The notes beneath the pieces were generated by a model that was given only the letters and a program-made list of their open reading frames with translations, searched no databases and was not told the origin of the DNA. Made by a program: the position numbers and the translations under genes. A stretch of 64,000 nt of DNA from a bacterium (GTDB lineage: Bacteria > Sysuimicrobiota > Sysuimicrobiia > Sysuimicrobiales > Humicultoraceae). The stretch spans positions 1-64,000 of the forward strand of contig JAVHLI010000007.1 of the NCBI GenBank assembly GCA_031082185.1, written 5' to 3'. Shown here in pieces: positions 15,888-23,984 of the stretch; within the stretch, counting starts at the first letter, position 1, and every line of letters begins with the position of its first letter.

Positions 15888-16148
15888 TCACAGACGATCA
15901 TAGGCCGCGTCCTGCGGGTTGTCCCACAGATCCGCCAGCACCGGATCGGCCGCGGCGGTCATACCGAGCGTGGCCCGCACGTCATCGCTCAGGTCTTCAC
16001 GGAGCCGCTCCTCGATGGCCGCCAGCACGTACTCGCGTATCGTGAGGTCGCGCTGCGCCGCCACCACTCGGAGACGCCTGCGGACTTCGGGTGTAACATC
16101 AATGCTGATCCTGGGCCGCTTCGAGGCTGAACCCGCGATCCGCGGCAT
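15888..16148 (-). CDS. Ribbon-helix-helix antitoxin of the split mazF
   Basis: 86 residues with RPRISIDVTPEVRRRLRVVA and DLTIREYVLAAIEERL, a CopG/Arc-like DNA-binding unit, followed by an acidic tail (DPVLADLWDNPQDAAYDRL) suited to toxin binding. The stop lies 14 bp inside the mazF start. Intact although its toxin gene is interrupted. Confidence 0.83.
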   Translation of the reverse strand: MPRIAGSASKRPRISIDVTPEVRRRLRVVAAQRDLTIREYVLAAIEERLREDLSDDVRATLGMTAAADPVLADLWDNPQDAAYDRL

Positions 16149-16213
16149 ATCTGACCCCCCGGCGAAACTCGTCCTTTAGCGGCAGATTGTCACAAAGACA
16201 CCTTGGTGTCAAC

Positions 16214-16675
16214 CTACACATAGTCATCCAGCAGGATGACCACCGGGGCATCAGGGATCGGCCTCCGGAAGACAGGGTCGTTTGTGACGAGCGCGCCTGC
16301 GCCGTGCACCATGGCCGTGCCCAGGACCAGCGCGTCCGGCATGCGCAGGCCGAGCGCCCGGAGCCGGGCCGCCCGCTCAGCGATCGGCACCGTCACGTCC
16401 GCCAGCACCGCATTGGGCATCCCTCGGAGGAACGCGGCCGCGCGGGCCGCCTTCGCCTCGTCCCGTGCCATGTACGGGCCGGCGAGAATCTCGACGACCG
16501 ACACCGTTGAGACGACCAGGCGGAACTCCCCCTCGGCCAAACGGGTCAAGAGCGCCATCGTGAGATCCACGTATGATGCCAGACCCTCCAGGTGGTAGAG
16601 CAGAACGTTGGAGTCCACCGCAACCAAGGTGTGAGGCCGAAGCGCGTCCAGGAAACGCTCCGTGTCCGCCCGCAC
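16214..16675 (-). CDS. PIN-domain toxin (VapC-like)
   Basis: 153 residues. PIN residues in VAVDSNVLLYHLEG, STVSVVEILAGP, LRMPDALVLGTA and ALVTNDPVFRR. It starts 3 bp after the AbrB antitoxin stop. All acidic positions are present, so likely active. Confidence 0.88.
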   Translation of the reverse strand: MRADTERFLDALRPHTLVAVDSNVLLYHLEGLASYVDLTMALLTRLAEGEFRLVVSTVSVVEILAGPYMARDEAKAARAAAFLRGMPNAVLADVTVPIAERAARLRALGLRMPDALVLGTAMVHGAGALVTNDPVFRRPIPDAPVVILLDDYV

Positions 16676-16678
16676 GCC

Positions 16679-16939
16679 CTACGGCCACCCTTCGCGTTCC
16701 CGATCTAGGTAGCCGCGGATCTCTTCCGGGCTGCGGCCGTAGGTGCCTGCGAGGATACCCGCCGTCATCTCGGCGTAGCGGCGGGCGCTGACAAAGACGG
16801 CCTCGTCCTCACGCAGGATCCACACCCCCCGGTCTCCGGGCTTGAGCGCGAGCTGCTCGCGCACCGCGGCCGGGACGCCGACCTGTGACTTCTGAGTGAG
16901 CCGAGCCGGGTAGGCGGTCTGCCTATCTGTATTACCCAT
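16679..16939 (-). CDS. AbrB/SpoVT-type antitoxin
   Basis: 86 residues. The swapped-hairpin motif ARLTQKSQVGVPAAVREQLA, then LKPGDRGVWILREDEAVFVS, and a C-terminal helix (SPEEIRGYLDREREGW) for toxin binding. A well-formed promoter lies just upstream. Partner of the PIN gene 3 bp downstream. Confidence 0.87.
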   Translation of the reverse strand: MGNTDRQTAYPARLTQKSQVGVPAAVREQLALKPGDRGVWILREDEAVFVSARRYAEMTAGILAGTYGRSPEEIRGYLDREREGWP

Positions 16940-16956
16940 GGCATATCACCAGGGAA

Positions 16957-16985
16957 ATAGTAAGGGGTATTACCGATCTGGTCAA
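16957..16985 (-). promoter_or_regulatory. Promoter of the AbrB-PIN pair
   Basis: TTGACC (16980-16985) and TACTAT (16957-16962) are spaced 17 bp apart on the minus strand. GGTAATAC occurs in the spacer and again at the gene start, possible antitoxin binding sites. Confidence 0.6.
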
Positions 16986-16990
16986 GTGTA

Positions 16991-17194
16991 GTGAGGCGGT
17001 TTCTGGAGGACGCCAGGGCCCATGAGGGTATGCCGACTCCCCGCGCCTGGATCGAGGCCACCGGCCCAACCGTAGCCCGCCTGGCGGCCGCCGGCACGTC
17101 GGTTGGGACCCGGTCCATCGTTGAGGCCATCGAAACAGCGCGGGATGAGCGGACCGCGGATGCTGCCGCGGGCGGCCCTGAGGACCTGCGGTGA
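16991..17194 (+). pseudogene. Probable antitoxin remnant upstream of a broken PIN gene
   Basis: A 67-codon frame (GTG 16991) containing PRAWIEATGPTVARLAAAGT and RSIVEAIETARDER. No complete DNA-binding domain is recognisable, so the N-terminus is probably lost. Its stop overlaps the GTG of the PIN fragment (GTGA), the spacing typical of intact TA pairs here. Confidence 0.45.
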
Positions 17195-17413
17195 GGGCCG
17201 TCCTGGACGCTTCTGTGGTGGTGCGGGCCGTGCCCCCCCCACCTGCTGCCGTTCGAGGTTGCAACCGCCATCCGACGGCTTGAAGCAGGCGGGCAAATCT
17301 CGACCGAGCATGCCGAAGTGGCCCTAATCGGGGCGCTGCGCCTGCGGGTCACGCTGCGCACCCCGCGCGACCTCCACATCAGGTCCCTGAACCTTGCCCT
17401 GGAAACCCCCTAG
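17191..17413 (+). pseudogene. PIN toxin, deleted and frameshifted
   Basis: Begins VRAVLDASVVVRAV (PIN first strand with Asp), then reaches a run of nine C bases at about 17226. The continuing PIN-like sequence is in another frame (HLLPFEVATAIRRLEAGG to LHIRSLNLALETP) and stops at 17413. Roughly 30 residues are missing at the junction and the C-terminal catalytic Asp region is absent. Confidence 0.75.
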
Positions 17414-17533
17414 GGATTGGGGACCTCCAGGTCGCGGCAGATCTTCCTGGCCAGGCCCTCGTTTGTCTCACGGTGACGGAAGAAGCTCACACCCGTGCTG
17501 CTCGAGGTGCCGAACAAGTTCCCGCCGCTTCAT
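17410..17533 (-). pseudogene. hicA: hicA toxin, internally deleted
   Basis: ATG 17533 overlaps the hicB stop (ATGA). MKRRELVRHLEQHGCELL is a genuine HicA start, but the frame then hits a stop. Another frame resumes with FFRHRETNEGLARKICRDLE and ends VPNP at 17410. The middle of the double-stranded-RNA-binding-like fold, including the catalytic His region, is lost. Confidence 0.8.
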
Positions 17534-17754
17534 GCGGTCGGGAGGGGCTCCCTAATAACCTCTTGACCTTCAAGGCTCTCCTCCGTCAAGATCCGATTCG
17601 CCTCCAGAACAAGCTCGACTGCCTCCTTCAGGTTCTCTCTGGCCTCCTCAAGGGTCGAGCCCTGCGTGTTAGCGCCCGGCAGCTCTTCCACGAAGGCGAC
17701 GTAGCCCTCAGGAACCTTGACGTAGACCGCCGTGAACCTCATCATGTCGCACAC
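17530..17754 (-). CDS. hicB: HicB family antitoxin
   Basis: 74 residues. The partially degraded RNase H-like fold is recognisable: FTAVYVKVPEGYVAFVEELP, GANTQGSTLEEARENLKEAV, ELVLEANR. No separate DNA-binding domain, as in short HicB proteins. Intact although the adjoining hicA is decayed. Confidence 0.88.
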   Translation of the reverse strand: MCDMMRFTAVYVKVPEGYVAFVEELPGANTQGSTLEEARENLKEAVELVLEANRILTEESLEGQEVIREPLPTA

Positions 17755-17803
17755 CTCTCAAGTATTCTACGCCACGAGGAGGCTTGAAGCCAGATGTGGC
17801 TAA

Positions 17804-18226
17804 CTACTCGCCCGTGCCCGCCCCTGCGAGGTTGTCAATGAACTCGCGCGGGGTCACGATCCTGATGCCCTCGAAAACCCCGAGGGGCAGCAGGTGTGTT
17901 CTGTCTCCGGTGACGAGAAAGTCAACGCGGGCCGCGACTGCGTACTCCAGTATCCGGTGGTCGGCCTCGTGAGCCAGAACCCCTGAGATCCTGGCAGAAG
18001 GCCTGACGAGTGAGGCAACCGCTCGAACCTCGGCAAGAGCGTCACGGACCCGGCTTTCCGGCCAGCCGAAGGTCTTGCTGAGGACCGACCGAAGCTCAGC
18101 CAGGATCGCCGGGCACACGAACAGATGCACGACGCCCGCGCGCGCGAGTGCCAGGATGGCCTCGGGCGTGCCGCCGAACACGATCGCCGACACGTAGACG
18201 TTGGTGTCGGCGACGACCCGGATCAC
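17804..18226 (-). CDS. PIN-domain toxin (COG1569 VapC-like)
   Basis: 140 residues. VADTNVYVSAIVFGG, CPAILAELRSVL, EADHRILEYAVAA and FLVTGDRTHLL supply the PIN acidic set. RIVTPREFIDNL is the COG1569 ending. Starts within the antitoxin stop (4-bp overlap). Intact. Confidence 0.9.
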   Translation of the reverse strand: MIRVVADTNVYVSAIVFGGTPEAILALARAGVVHLFVCPAILAELRSVLSKTFGWPESRVRDALAEVRAVASLVRPSARISGVLAHEADHRILEYAVAARVDFLVTGDRTHLLPLGVFEGIRIVTPREFIDNLAGAGTGE

Positions 18227-18480
18227 GCGCCGCCCCGCCTCCGTCCGGTCGCAACCTTGTCAAGCAGCCGCTGGAGATCCTCCTCCGTTCTGATCCCCAT
18301 TCGTTCCGCTGTCTCAGCCCCCCACCGGCGCAGGCGCTGCCAGCGAGCGGAGGCTAGGTACTGCTGAAGCGCCTCGCGGACGAGCGCGCTGCGCGTGCGG
18401 GACTCTTCTCTGGCCACACGCTGGGCCTCGCGCAGCAGGTCTGTCGGCAGCGAGACGGTGATCGGCCTGGTGGTCCGCAT
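18223..18480 (-). CDS. Ribbon-helix-helix (CopG-like) antitoxin
   Basis: 85 residues with PITVSLPTDLLREAQRVARE and TRSALVREALQQYL, a standard RHH unit, then a helical tail. Upstream is the near-palindrome TTACTCAGTAA (18499-18509), a plausible operator. Intact partner of the PIN gene. Confidence 0.88.
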   Translation of the reverse strand: MRTTRPITVSLPTDLLREAQRVAREESRTRSALVREALQQYLASARWQRLRRWGAETAERMGIRTEEDLQRLLDKVATGRRRGGA

Positions 18481-18578
18481 CCTGCTCCCTCCTCGGTATT
18501 ACTCAGTAACATCTTGCTGGTTCCGGCGGCACCCGTCAACCAGAGGCTCAGTTCTCAGATCCTCGAGATGCACGAGAT

Positions 18579-18721
18579 CCGATTCGCTGGACCCCAGCGG
18601 TGATTGGTGAGCACGTGAGCGCACGCGTGGCAGAGCCGACCGTCCGCATGCTGTGCGAGATGATCGAGGGCGAGGCGGGCGCGCTGGTTGGCGCCGGCAG
18701 CGGCGTTCCTCTGGCTGTTGG
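18579..18721 (+). pseudogene. Extensively deleted copy of the AAA/DUF4143 ATPase gene
   Basis: Four blocks match the larger pseudogene at 19435-20744 in the same order: 18579-18595 with 19534-19550 (identical), 18597-18675 with about 20069-20149 (few mismatches), 18680-18693 with 20487-20500, and 18692-18721 with 20645-20674. The intervening DNA has been removed, leaving a short skeleton of a ~1.3-kb gene. Confidence 0.8.
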
Positions 18722-18748
18722 GCGGCTAGCTGGTGTGGGTCGAGATGA

Positions 18749-18796
18749 CTACCGATACGCCGCGCTGCGGGGCAGCACGCGCAGGATACGCTTCAT
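18749..18796 (-). pseudogene. Possible stub of a RelE/ParE-type toxin
   Basis: An ATG overlapping the antitoxin stop (ATGA) begins MKRILRVLPRSAAYR and then stops. The position fits a coupled toxin, and the sequence resembles a RelE/ParE first strand and helix. The rest is missing where the ATPase remnant begins. Very short, so tentative. Confidence 0.3.
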
Positions 18797-19038
18797 CGGC
18801 CAAGCCGACGAAGCACTTCATCGTGAGGGATAGTCTCGCTCTCCCCGCGGGCTTCTTGGACGGCGGCAGCCTCTTCTGGCGTTTCAGGCTCGTCATCCTC
18901 GGGAGCGATCGTTAGGGCCAGGTCTACAGGGTCAATTGACGCCCCAGCCTTCAGCGCTCGCAGCAGCTTTTCGGCTGCGCCCGCCCGGCTCTCGGGCAGT
19001 TCGTCTACAAGCCGATGGAGCTGCTCTCTGATGGTCAT
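18793..19038 (-). CDS. Small antitoxin-like protein
   Basis: 81 residues from ATG 19038, chosen for the GGAGGCGGAC ribosome binding site (a start at 19074 adds 12 residues). MTIREQLHRLVDELPESRAG is followed by an acidic segment (APEDDEPETPEEAAAVQEAR) and HDEVLRRLG, the pattern of antitoxins linked to RelE-type toxins. No clear DNA-binding motif. Its toxin appears reduced to a 15-codon stub. Confidence 0.6.
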   Translation of the reverse strand: MTIREQLHRLVDELPESRAGAAEKLLRALKAGASIDPVDLALTIAPEDDEPETPEEAAAVQEARGESETIPHDEVLRRLGR

Positions 19039-19434
19039 GAATGTCCGCCTCCGGCTGAGGGCCCTCACGTTCACGGTCGCCCGCCTCAGACACAGTCAAG
19101 ACTGAGCCGGCCCTCGCCCTCCGTATTCTACCCCAGGAACGGCGCTATCGAAACTGCTCCCGCCGCCTGGGAGACTGTCAATCCCAGGGTAGCACTTCCC
19201 TTGGCCTATGATGTTGGTGTTCGACTCGCTGGCCTCCCTCGCTCCTTGACATGGCTAGAGCCAGGACTCTGTACTTGCCGATAATACAGGTGAGGAGGCA
19301 GTTAGAGGGATGGCGGGCAGCCGGCGATTCCGCAGACACCCTAGCCACAGGCTCACCGTGGTCCATCCAGGATAGCCCGCTGGATGTACATAAAGACCCA
19401 GTAACATGGACAATCCGATGTACAGGAAGGGGGA
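19039..19434. other. Gene-poor gap upstream of the ATPase pseudogene
   Basis: No convincing gene. It contains TTGACA (19256-19261) and TGTACT (19280-19285) 18 bp apart on the plus strand, a possible promoter for the decayed ATPase gene. The remainder shows no recognisable coding or repeat structure. Confidence 0.35.
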
Positions 19435-20744
19435 GTGAACGGCGTGCTTGATCGTCTGACAGAAGCAAACCCGTGGTGGCGTGGAGCAGCGGCGGTCGCA
19501 GAAGACCCCCACCTGCAGCAGTATGAGGCGGCACCGATTCGCTGGACCCCAAGGGTCTGCGCTGAAGCTGATGATCCGGCAAAGCCTACGCGAAACCCCC
19601 TATGAAGGCGTGCTGTACTACGCCTGCGACCTCGACACCGACCCGGACGTAATCCGTCAGGCCGTACAGACGGCGAAGCGGCTCCGCCCCCAGTCTCGGC
19701 GCTGGCGCATATTCCTGGACGAGGTTTCGGCCATTCCCCGATGGCCTCAGGCGGTGAAGTGGCTTAGAGACAACACACCGGCCAGAGAGGATACCTTCAT
19801 CCTAACGGGGTCCTCGGCCATCGAGGTCGCGGCCGGCGCGGACAGGTTGCCTGGACGCCGAGGACGCGTCGCACGGCCGGACCGAATTCTCCTACCGTTG
19901 TCGTTCGCAGACTTCGCGCGACTGCACGGGGTGGCACCGCCTGTGGAGATGGCAGTGTCTGCTTTCCTGGATCCGGCGGCACAGCGTGAGATAGAACCGA
20001 TGCTGCTCCACCAGCCACAGCTTCAGGGACTGCTCGAGCGGTACATGCGCGTCGGGGGGTTCCCCGCGGCGGTGATTGATGAGCACGTGAGCGGACGCGT
20101 GGCCGAGTCGACCGTCCGCATGCTGTGGGAGATGATCGAGGGCGAGGCGCAGCGGCACCGGCGTGATCCGGTGCGCCTGTTCCGCACGCTCGAGCACATC
20201 GTGACCAGCTTGTCGGGCCCCACGGAGTGGACGGCCCTGGGGGAGGCGATCGACGCCGACAGGCGCACGGCCGAGGAGTACGTGCGCCTGTTGGCCCGCA
20301 TGTTTCTCGTGGTGGTGCTGTTTCGCCGTGATCCGCCAGGCGCGGACTGAACCCAACATACCCGGCCTGGTCGAGAGCGTCGTCCTGACCGCGCTGTTTC
20401 GCAGCGAGGAACGGCCGTTGGCGGAGGAGTTCGCCGTCCCAAGAGCGTTGTTCTATTGGCGCTCCAAGGCAGGAGGCGAGGTGGACGCGCTGGTTGGCGC
20501 GGGACGCGAAACCATCCCCGTAGAGGTCAAGTATCGAGCCCAGGTGCGCGGCCGCGATCTTGCACCCCTGGCCCGCTCCTTTCCGCGTGGCATCGTCGTC
20601 ACCCGCGACGCGCTCGACCTCAGCAACCCACGCTTCCCCCGGGTGCCGGCAGCGATGTTCCTCTGGCTGCTCGGCAGGGGACGCACGTCGAACGGTCTTA
20701 CGGGGCTTCCATCTCCATCCGATCCAGGAAGGCGCGCGGCGTGA
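19435..20744 (+). pseudogene. AAA ATPase with DUF4143 domain, broken into three frames
   Basis: Frame 1 from GTG 19435 reads VNGVLDRLTEANPWWRGAAA to PIRWTPR, the usual start of this family. The Walker A region is deleted. Frame 2 resumes at LKLMIRQSLRETPYEGVLYY, carries Walker B (WRIFLDEVSAIPRW) and sensor 1 (FILTGSSA), and enters DUF4143 until a stop at 20350. Frame 3 continues IPGLVESVVLTALFRSEERP to GETIPVEVKYRAQV and PAAMFLWLLG. Loss of Walker A plus two frame changes makes it non-functional. These ATPases are linked to mobile regions and TA-like clusters. Confidence 0.85.
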
Positions 20745-20951
20745 GCACAGGCGCCCGTCACCCGCGCCAGCGCTACGAGGTAGTCATCGCCGGGATCCGG
20801 CGAAAGCCCGCGGGCATCAGAGGGGTCTTCGGCGGTGGTGGCCATCCGACGGAGGAGGTCAACGTAGACCGCCGCATCGTCCTCGCTGACATACCTATCC
20901 CGAGGTGAGGGAGACGACCAGCAAGCCGGGGTCCAGAACCGCCCGGTGCAC
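20698..20951 (-). pseudogene. PIN (COG1569) toxin with internal deletions
   Basis: GTG 20951 follows the antitoxin stop (TAGTG) and reads VHRAVLDPGLLVVSL, a PIN start, then stops. A second frame carries RYVSEDDAAVYVDLLRRMAT and DPGDDYLVALARVTGAC. A third ends LTPRAFLDRMEMEAP at 20698, the COG1569 C-terminus. The pieces around the last catalytic Asp and the first helices are gone. The tail overlaps the opposite-strand ATPase pseudogene. Confidence 0.78.
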
Positions 20952-21172
20952 TACTCTCTCGATGCGTGGAGCTCGTCGTAGGCCAGTGCGAGCGCCTCGT
21001 CCTCACTCAGCTCGCTACTCTTCCATGCCCTGGTGACCGCCTCGATCCCCAGGTAGCCCCGCAAGGCCTCCTCGAAGACCTGGTACTCTTTCTTGCCGGT
21101 ACGCACCGCGGCTATCTTGGCCAGGCGCAGCAGGCTCTCGTCTATGTAGACGGTGGTCTTCTTTCGCGTCAT
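20951..21172 (-). CDS. Ribbon-helix-helix antitoxin
   Basis: 73 residues. MTRKKTTVYIDESLLRLAKI and KEYQVFEEALRGYLG form an RHH DNA-binding unit, and the acidic tail SELSEDEALALAYDEL suits toxin binding. Intact, while the PIN gene that follows is decayed. Confidence 0.82.
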   Translation of the reverse strand: MTRKKTTVYIDESLLRLAKIAAVRTGKKEYQVFEEALRGYLGIEAVTRAWKSSELSEDEALALAYDELHASRE

Positions 21173-21366
21173 GGATTCATCATGTGGTGTCTCGTTCTTT
21201 CCGTCAAACCGCCATTACCCCGGGCAGCGCTCTGCCATGGCTTGTTGACACGGCCAGGCAGATAGGATTGAACGTATCTACTCGTACGACGAGGAGTTCA
21301 ACCGGGCGGTGCGCGACCTCTTCCGAGATCCAGAGCAGCGGCTGTAGGAGCGGGAGAGCGCCGTTC
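21173..21366. other. Short gap with a possible coding scrap
   Basis: Between the antitoxin and the pilin stop. A plus-strand stretch at about 21265-21348 reads RIERIYSYDEEFNRAVRDLF then RDPEQRL and a stop, without a start codon. It looks like the tail of a lost gene of unknown family. Nothing else recognised. Confidence 0.3.
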
Positions 21367-21810
21367 TTACGGCAGTGACTGAGCGCGCTGCGCCGATCCG
21401 TCGTCGTTCAGGTGCAGCGTGATGATGGAGTCGCCCGGTGCGCCCAGGGGGCCGCACTTGGGCGGCGCCCCGGCCGGGTTTCCACTGGCCCTGAACTGGA
21501 TGCCGGTGGCAGTGCCGGCGGCGGCCAGATCGTAGCTCCAGCAGGCACCGCCGGGTGCGATGAACCCCATGGCGGAGGCGAAGTTGGCGTTGGTGACCCC
21601 TTCCCAGGTGCCGTACTGCTGGTAGTAGGACCACGCCTGCGACCTCAACTCGCTGAGCGCCTTCTCGGCCTCCGGAATCAGGGCGCCGCGCCGCGCACCC
21701 AGATACCGCGGAACCGCCACTGCGATCAGGATCCCCAGGATCGCGATTACGACGACCAGCTCGATCAGGGTGAAGCCGCGATCCTGCCGGCGAAGTGCCA
21801 CCTGTGTCAC
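21367..21810 (-). CDS. Type IV pilin-like protein
   Basis: 147 residues. A class III leader ends in G before FTLIELVVVIAILGILIAVA, with Glu at mature position 5; the prepilin peptidase site is therefore after residue 12. Two Cys (ACWSY and PKCGP) could form a C-terminal disulfide. The C-terminus (AQRAQSLP) resembles that of the second pilin at 23379. Start overlaps the stop of the O-antigen-ligase-like gene by 4 bp. Last gene of the pilus operon. Confidence 0.92.
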   Translation of the reverse strand: MTQVALRRQDRGFTLIELVVVIAILGILIAVAVPRYLGARRGALIPEAEKALSELRSQAWSYYQQYGTWEGVTNANFASAMGFIAPGGACWSYDLAAAGTATGIQFRASGNPAGAPPKCGPLGAPGDSIITLHLNDDGSAQRAQSLP

Positions 21811-23360
21811 CCCTCCCGGGCCCGTTCCACTGCGACATCATATCGCGAGGCGGCCTGCCCCACGGGTGCCCTTGAGTTTCTGTTCCCCGGAGGCTGCTCC
21901 GCTAGACCTCGGGCCCGGGCAGCGCCGAAGCCGAGCAGAGCCCAGAAGACGAACGACGAGCCCTGGTACCCGGGCTGAACCTGAAGCACCAGCAGAAACG
22001 CCAGGGCACCGGCCGCGGCGCCGGCAGCCCCCAGGTCGCCCCGGGCGGCCGCGCGGAAGGCTGGGGCCAACAGGGCCACGAGCAACCACAGGTAGGCGGC
22101 GAGCCCGAGGATTCCGGCCGCGACCGCCATTTCCAGGAACTCGTTGTGAGCCCGATCATAGCTGAACAGAGGGGGGAGCGTCTTCCCGGCGTAGATCCTG
22201 GCCTCCCTCGGGTCGCTCATGTTGGGGAAGTACCGGAACGAATCCAGGCCCTGCCCTAGCCAGGGCCGCCGCATCCAGGCCCGGACCGCGCCCCGCCAGA
22301 GTGAAAGCCGCACCTGCACGCCGCCGCCGTGCTCCAGTGTCATCGCCAGCCGTTGCGTCGGCTGCCGGGCGTCGGGGTGGATCTCGCCGGGGACACGCCG
22401 GAGCGCCGTGCCGTCGGCAGCGACGCGGATTAACACCTGCTCGTCAATTGTGCGTGCGAATGGCCCGACCTGCGCGGCATACAGCAGTGTCAGCGCAGCC
22501 ATCAACCCACCGACAGACGCAGCCCACCAGCGCCGTGATGCCCCGTGCCGTGCCAGGACCACCGCTGCGAGCAGCCCGACCCCCAGCCACGACGCGACCC
22601 ACCCGGCGCGCGACCCAGTGACCAGCACTCCCAGGAAGAGTGAACCGATCAGGAAGACTGCCGCCATTCGCGCCAGCCTGCCCCCGGCAACGAGCATGGA
22701 TGCTGCTGCCACCGGAATGACCATGGCCAGGTACCCGGCGAGGAACGCTGCGTTGCCCAGAATCGCGAACGGCCGCAGGTAGCCCCGATAGCCCCACACG
22801 GGATCCAGGCCGGCGAACTGGATCAGGGCGTAGATGGCGTTACCTGCCGCGCCGATCAACAGTGCCGCGGTGAAGCGGCGCTGGAACCCAGGGGCTGCCC
22901 TGAGTTCGTGGGCCGCGACTCCGGCCACGATTAGGTAGCAGAGGATGGTCGCCAGCCCCTCCCTGCGGATCAGGTTTCCCCAGAAGGCAACGTGAGGGTT
23001 TGGTGCCTGCCAGGTCGCTATGCCCAGGACAGCGGACAGGACCAGGAACGGGAGTACCAGGCCGGGCTCCGGACGCGGGGAGGACCGGCGGTCGAGCACA
23101 TACCGCAGTCCCCACAGGACCGCCGTCAGGGCACCCACAGCCCACACCGCGTTCCGCTTGGCCTCAAGGAACGTGCGTACTGGATCCAGGGGGTCGAAAA
23201 CCAGGGGGACCAGCGCCACGCTGACCACAAGCAGCCAGCGCAGCGCTGAGGACAGGAGGTCGGTCCGGGTTCCTGCTGTGTCGGTCACGAAGCCGGGTCT
23301 CCTCAACCATTCGGGTCCAGAAAGCGGAGTGACCCGACATGCGGGCCACTCCTGCTCCAT
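21807..23360 (-). CDS. O-antigen ligase/pilin oligosaccharyltransferase-type membrane protein
   Basis: 517 residues with about twelve hydrophobic segments and a large extracytoplasmic loop after the ninth or tenth, containing RRPWLGQGLDSFRYFPN and YDRAHNEFLEMAVAAG, the Wzy_C/WaaL signature. Such proteins transfer lipid-linked glycans to lipid A or pilin. Being sandwiched between two pilin genes, it is most simply a pilin glycosylation enzyme. No strong ribosome binding site at ATG 23360; a GTG within PGFVTDTAG is an alternative start. Confidence 0.85.
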   Translation of the reverse strand: MEQEWPACRVTPLSGPEWLRRPGFVTDTAGTRTDLLSSALRWLLVVSVALVPLVFDPLDPVRTFLEAKRNAVWAVGALTAVLWGLRYVLDRRSSPRPEPGLVLPFLVLSAVLGIATWQAPNPHVAFWGNLIRREGLATILCYLIVAGVAAHELRAAPGFQRRFTAALLIGAAGNAIYALIQFAGLDPVWGYRGYLRPFAILGNAAFLAGYLAMVIPVAAASMLVAGGRLARMAAVFLIGSLFLGVLVTGSRAGWVASWLGVGLLAAVVLARHGASRRWWAASVGGLMAALTLLYAAQVGPFARTIDEQVLIRVAADGTALRRVPGEIHPDARQPTQRLAMTLEHGGGVQVRLSLWRGAVRAWMRRPWLGQGLDSFRYFPNMSDPREARIYAGKTLPPLFSYDRAHNEFLEMAVAAGILGLAAYLWLLVALLAPAFRAAARGDLGAAGAAAGALAFLLVLQVQPGYQGSSFVFWALLGFGAARARGLAEQPPGNRNSRAPVGQAASRYDVAVERAREG

Positions 23361-23378
23361 ATCAGGTGTGCCGGATTG

Positions 23379-23804
23379 CTACGGCAGTGTCTGCGAGCGG
23401 GCGGACGAACCGTCGCTGTTCAATATCAGCGTGATGGTCGCAAGGTTCACCGGGCCGCACTTGGCCGGAGTGCTGTCGCCGGTGGCCCGCATAGAGATGA
23501 GGGCTCCTGTAGAGGACGGGAAAGAGTAGGCCCAACATCCCTTGTCATCGGGTGGCGCGACGAACCCCAAAACCGTCGCATCGCCACCGCCCGCGAACGT
23601 CCCGTACTGCTGGTAGTAGGCCCATGCGAGCGTCTTGATCTCCTGCAGCACGTTGTCGCCCTCTGCGATCAGGGCGCCGCGGCGGGCGCCGAGGTACCGG
23701 GGCACCGCCAGGGCAATCAGGATGCCGAGGATTGCGAGCACGACGACCAGCTCGATCAGCGTGAAGCCGCGCTGCCCCCTCTTCTTCCAGAAGTACTTCA
23801 TCAT
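23379..23804 (-). CDS. Type IV pilin-like protein
   Basis: 141 residues, start preceded by AAGGAGGGAT. Leader MMKYFWKKRGQRG, then FTLIELVVVLAILGILIALA (Glu5 present). The region AVPRYLGARRGALIAEGDNV and a Cys pair (GCWAY, AKCGP) parallel the other pilin, so the two are paralogues. One may be the major and the other a minor pilin; the sequence does not say which. Confidence 0.92.
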   Translation of the reverse strand: MMKYFWKKRGQRGFTLIELVVVLAILGILIALAVPRYLGARRGALIAEGDNVLQEIKTLAWAYYQQYGTFAGGGDATVLGFVAPPDDKGCWAYSFPSSTGALISMRATGDSTPAKCGPVNLATITLILNSDGSSARSQTLP

Positions 23805-23984
23805 CGCCTATCCCTCCTTGGGATCTTTCTCCTCACGCGCACTCCGTACCAGAAACAATCAGACCAGGGGATCAATGATCCTCTTGCTCTTCGACCGTCC
23901 TCCCTCCGCCCATCACCTCCCGCTCCCCGACGTCATCCATCTTCTTGCGCCGCTGTTACTGGTTATGCCCACGCCGACCGCCTC

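Larger units (their letters stand above)
14597..15901 (-). pseudogene. mazF: mazF/pemK toxin gene split by a 952-bp insertion
   Basis: N-terminal piece: ATG 15901, MIVCDRGDVVLVGFVF through ITSNVQRRLPGDH to AGLLFPS at 15683, then a premature TAG created by the insertion. C-terminal piece: 14722 down to the TGA at 14597-14599, reading LATGIVRTIKGDMAHRKLGS to SLDLDQ. Removing the insertion and one target copy restores one frame across the junction (LLFPSLATGIVRTI) of 114 residues, the normal MazF length. Both pieces keep MazF motifs, so the disruption is probably recent. Confidence 0.9.

Noticed and set aside
21242-21262. TTGACA at 21244 as a promoter
   Set aside because: No acceptable -10 element at 16-19 bp, and only a start-less coding scrap downstream.
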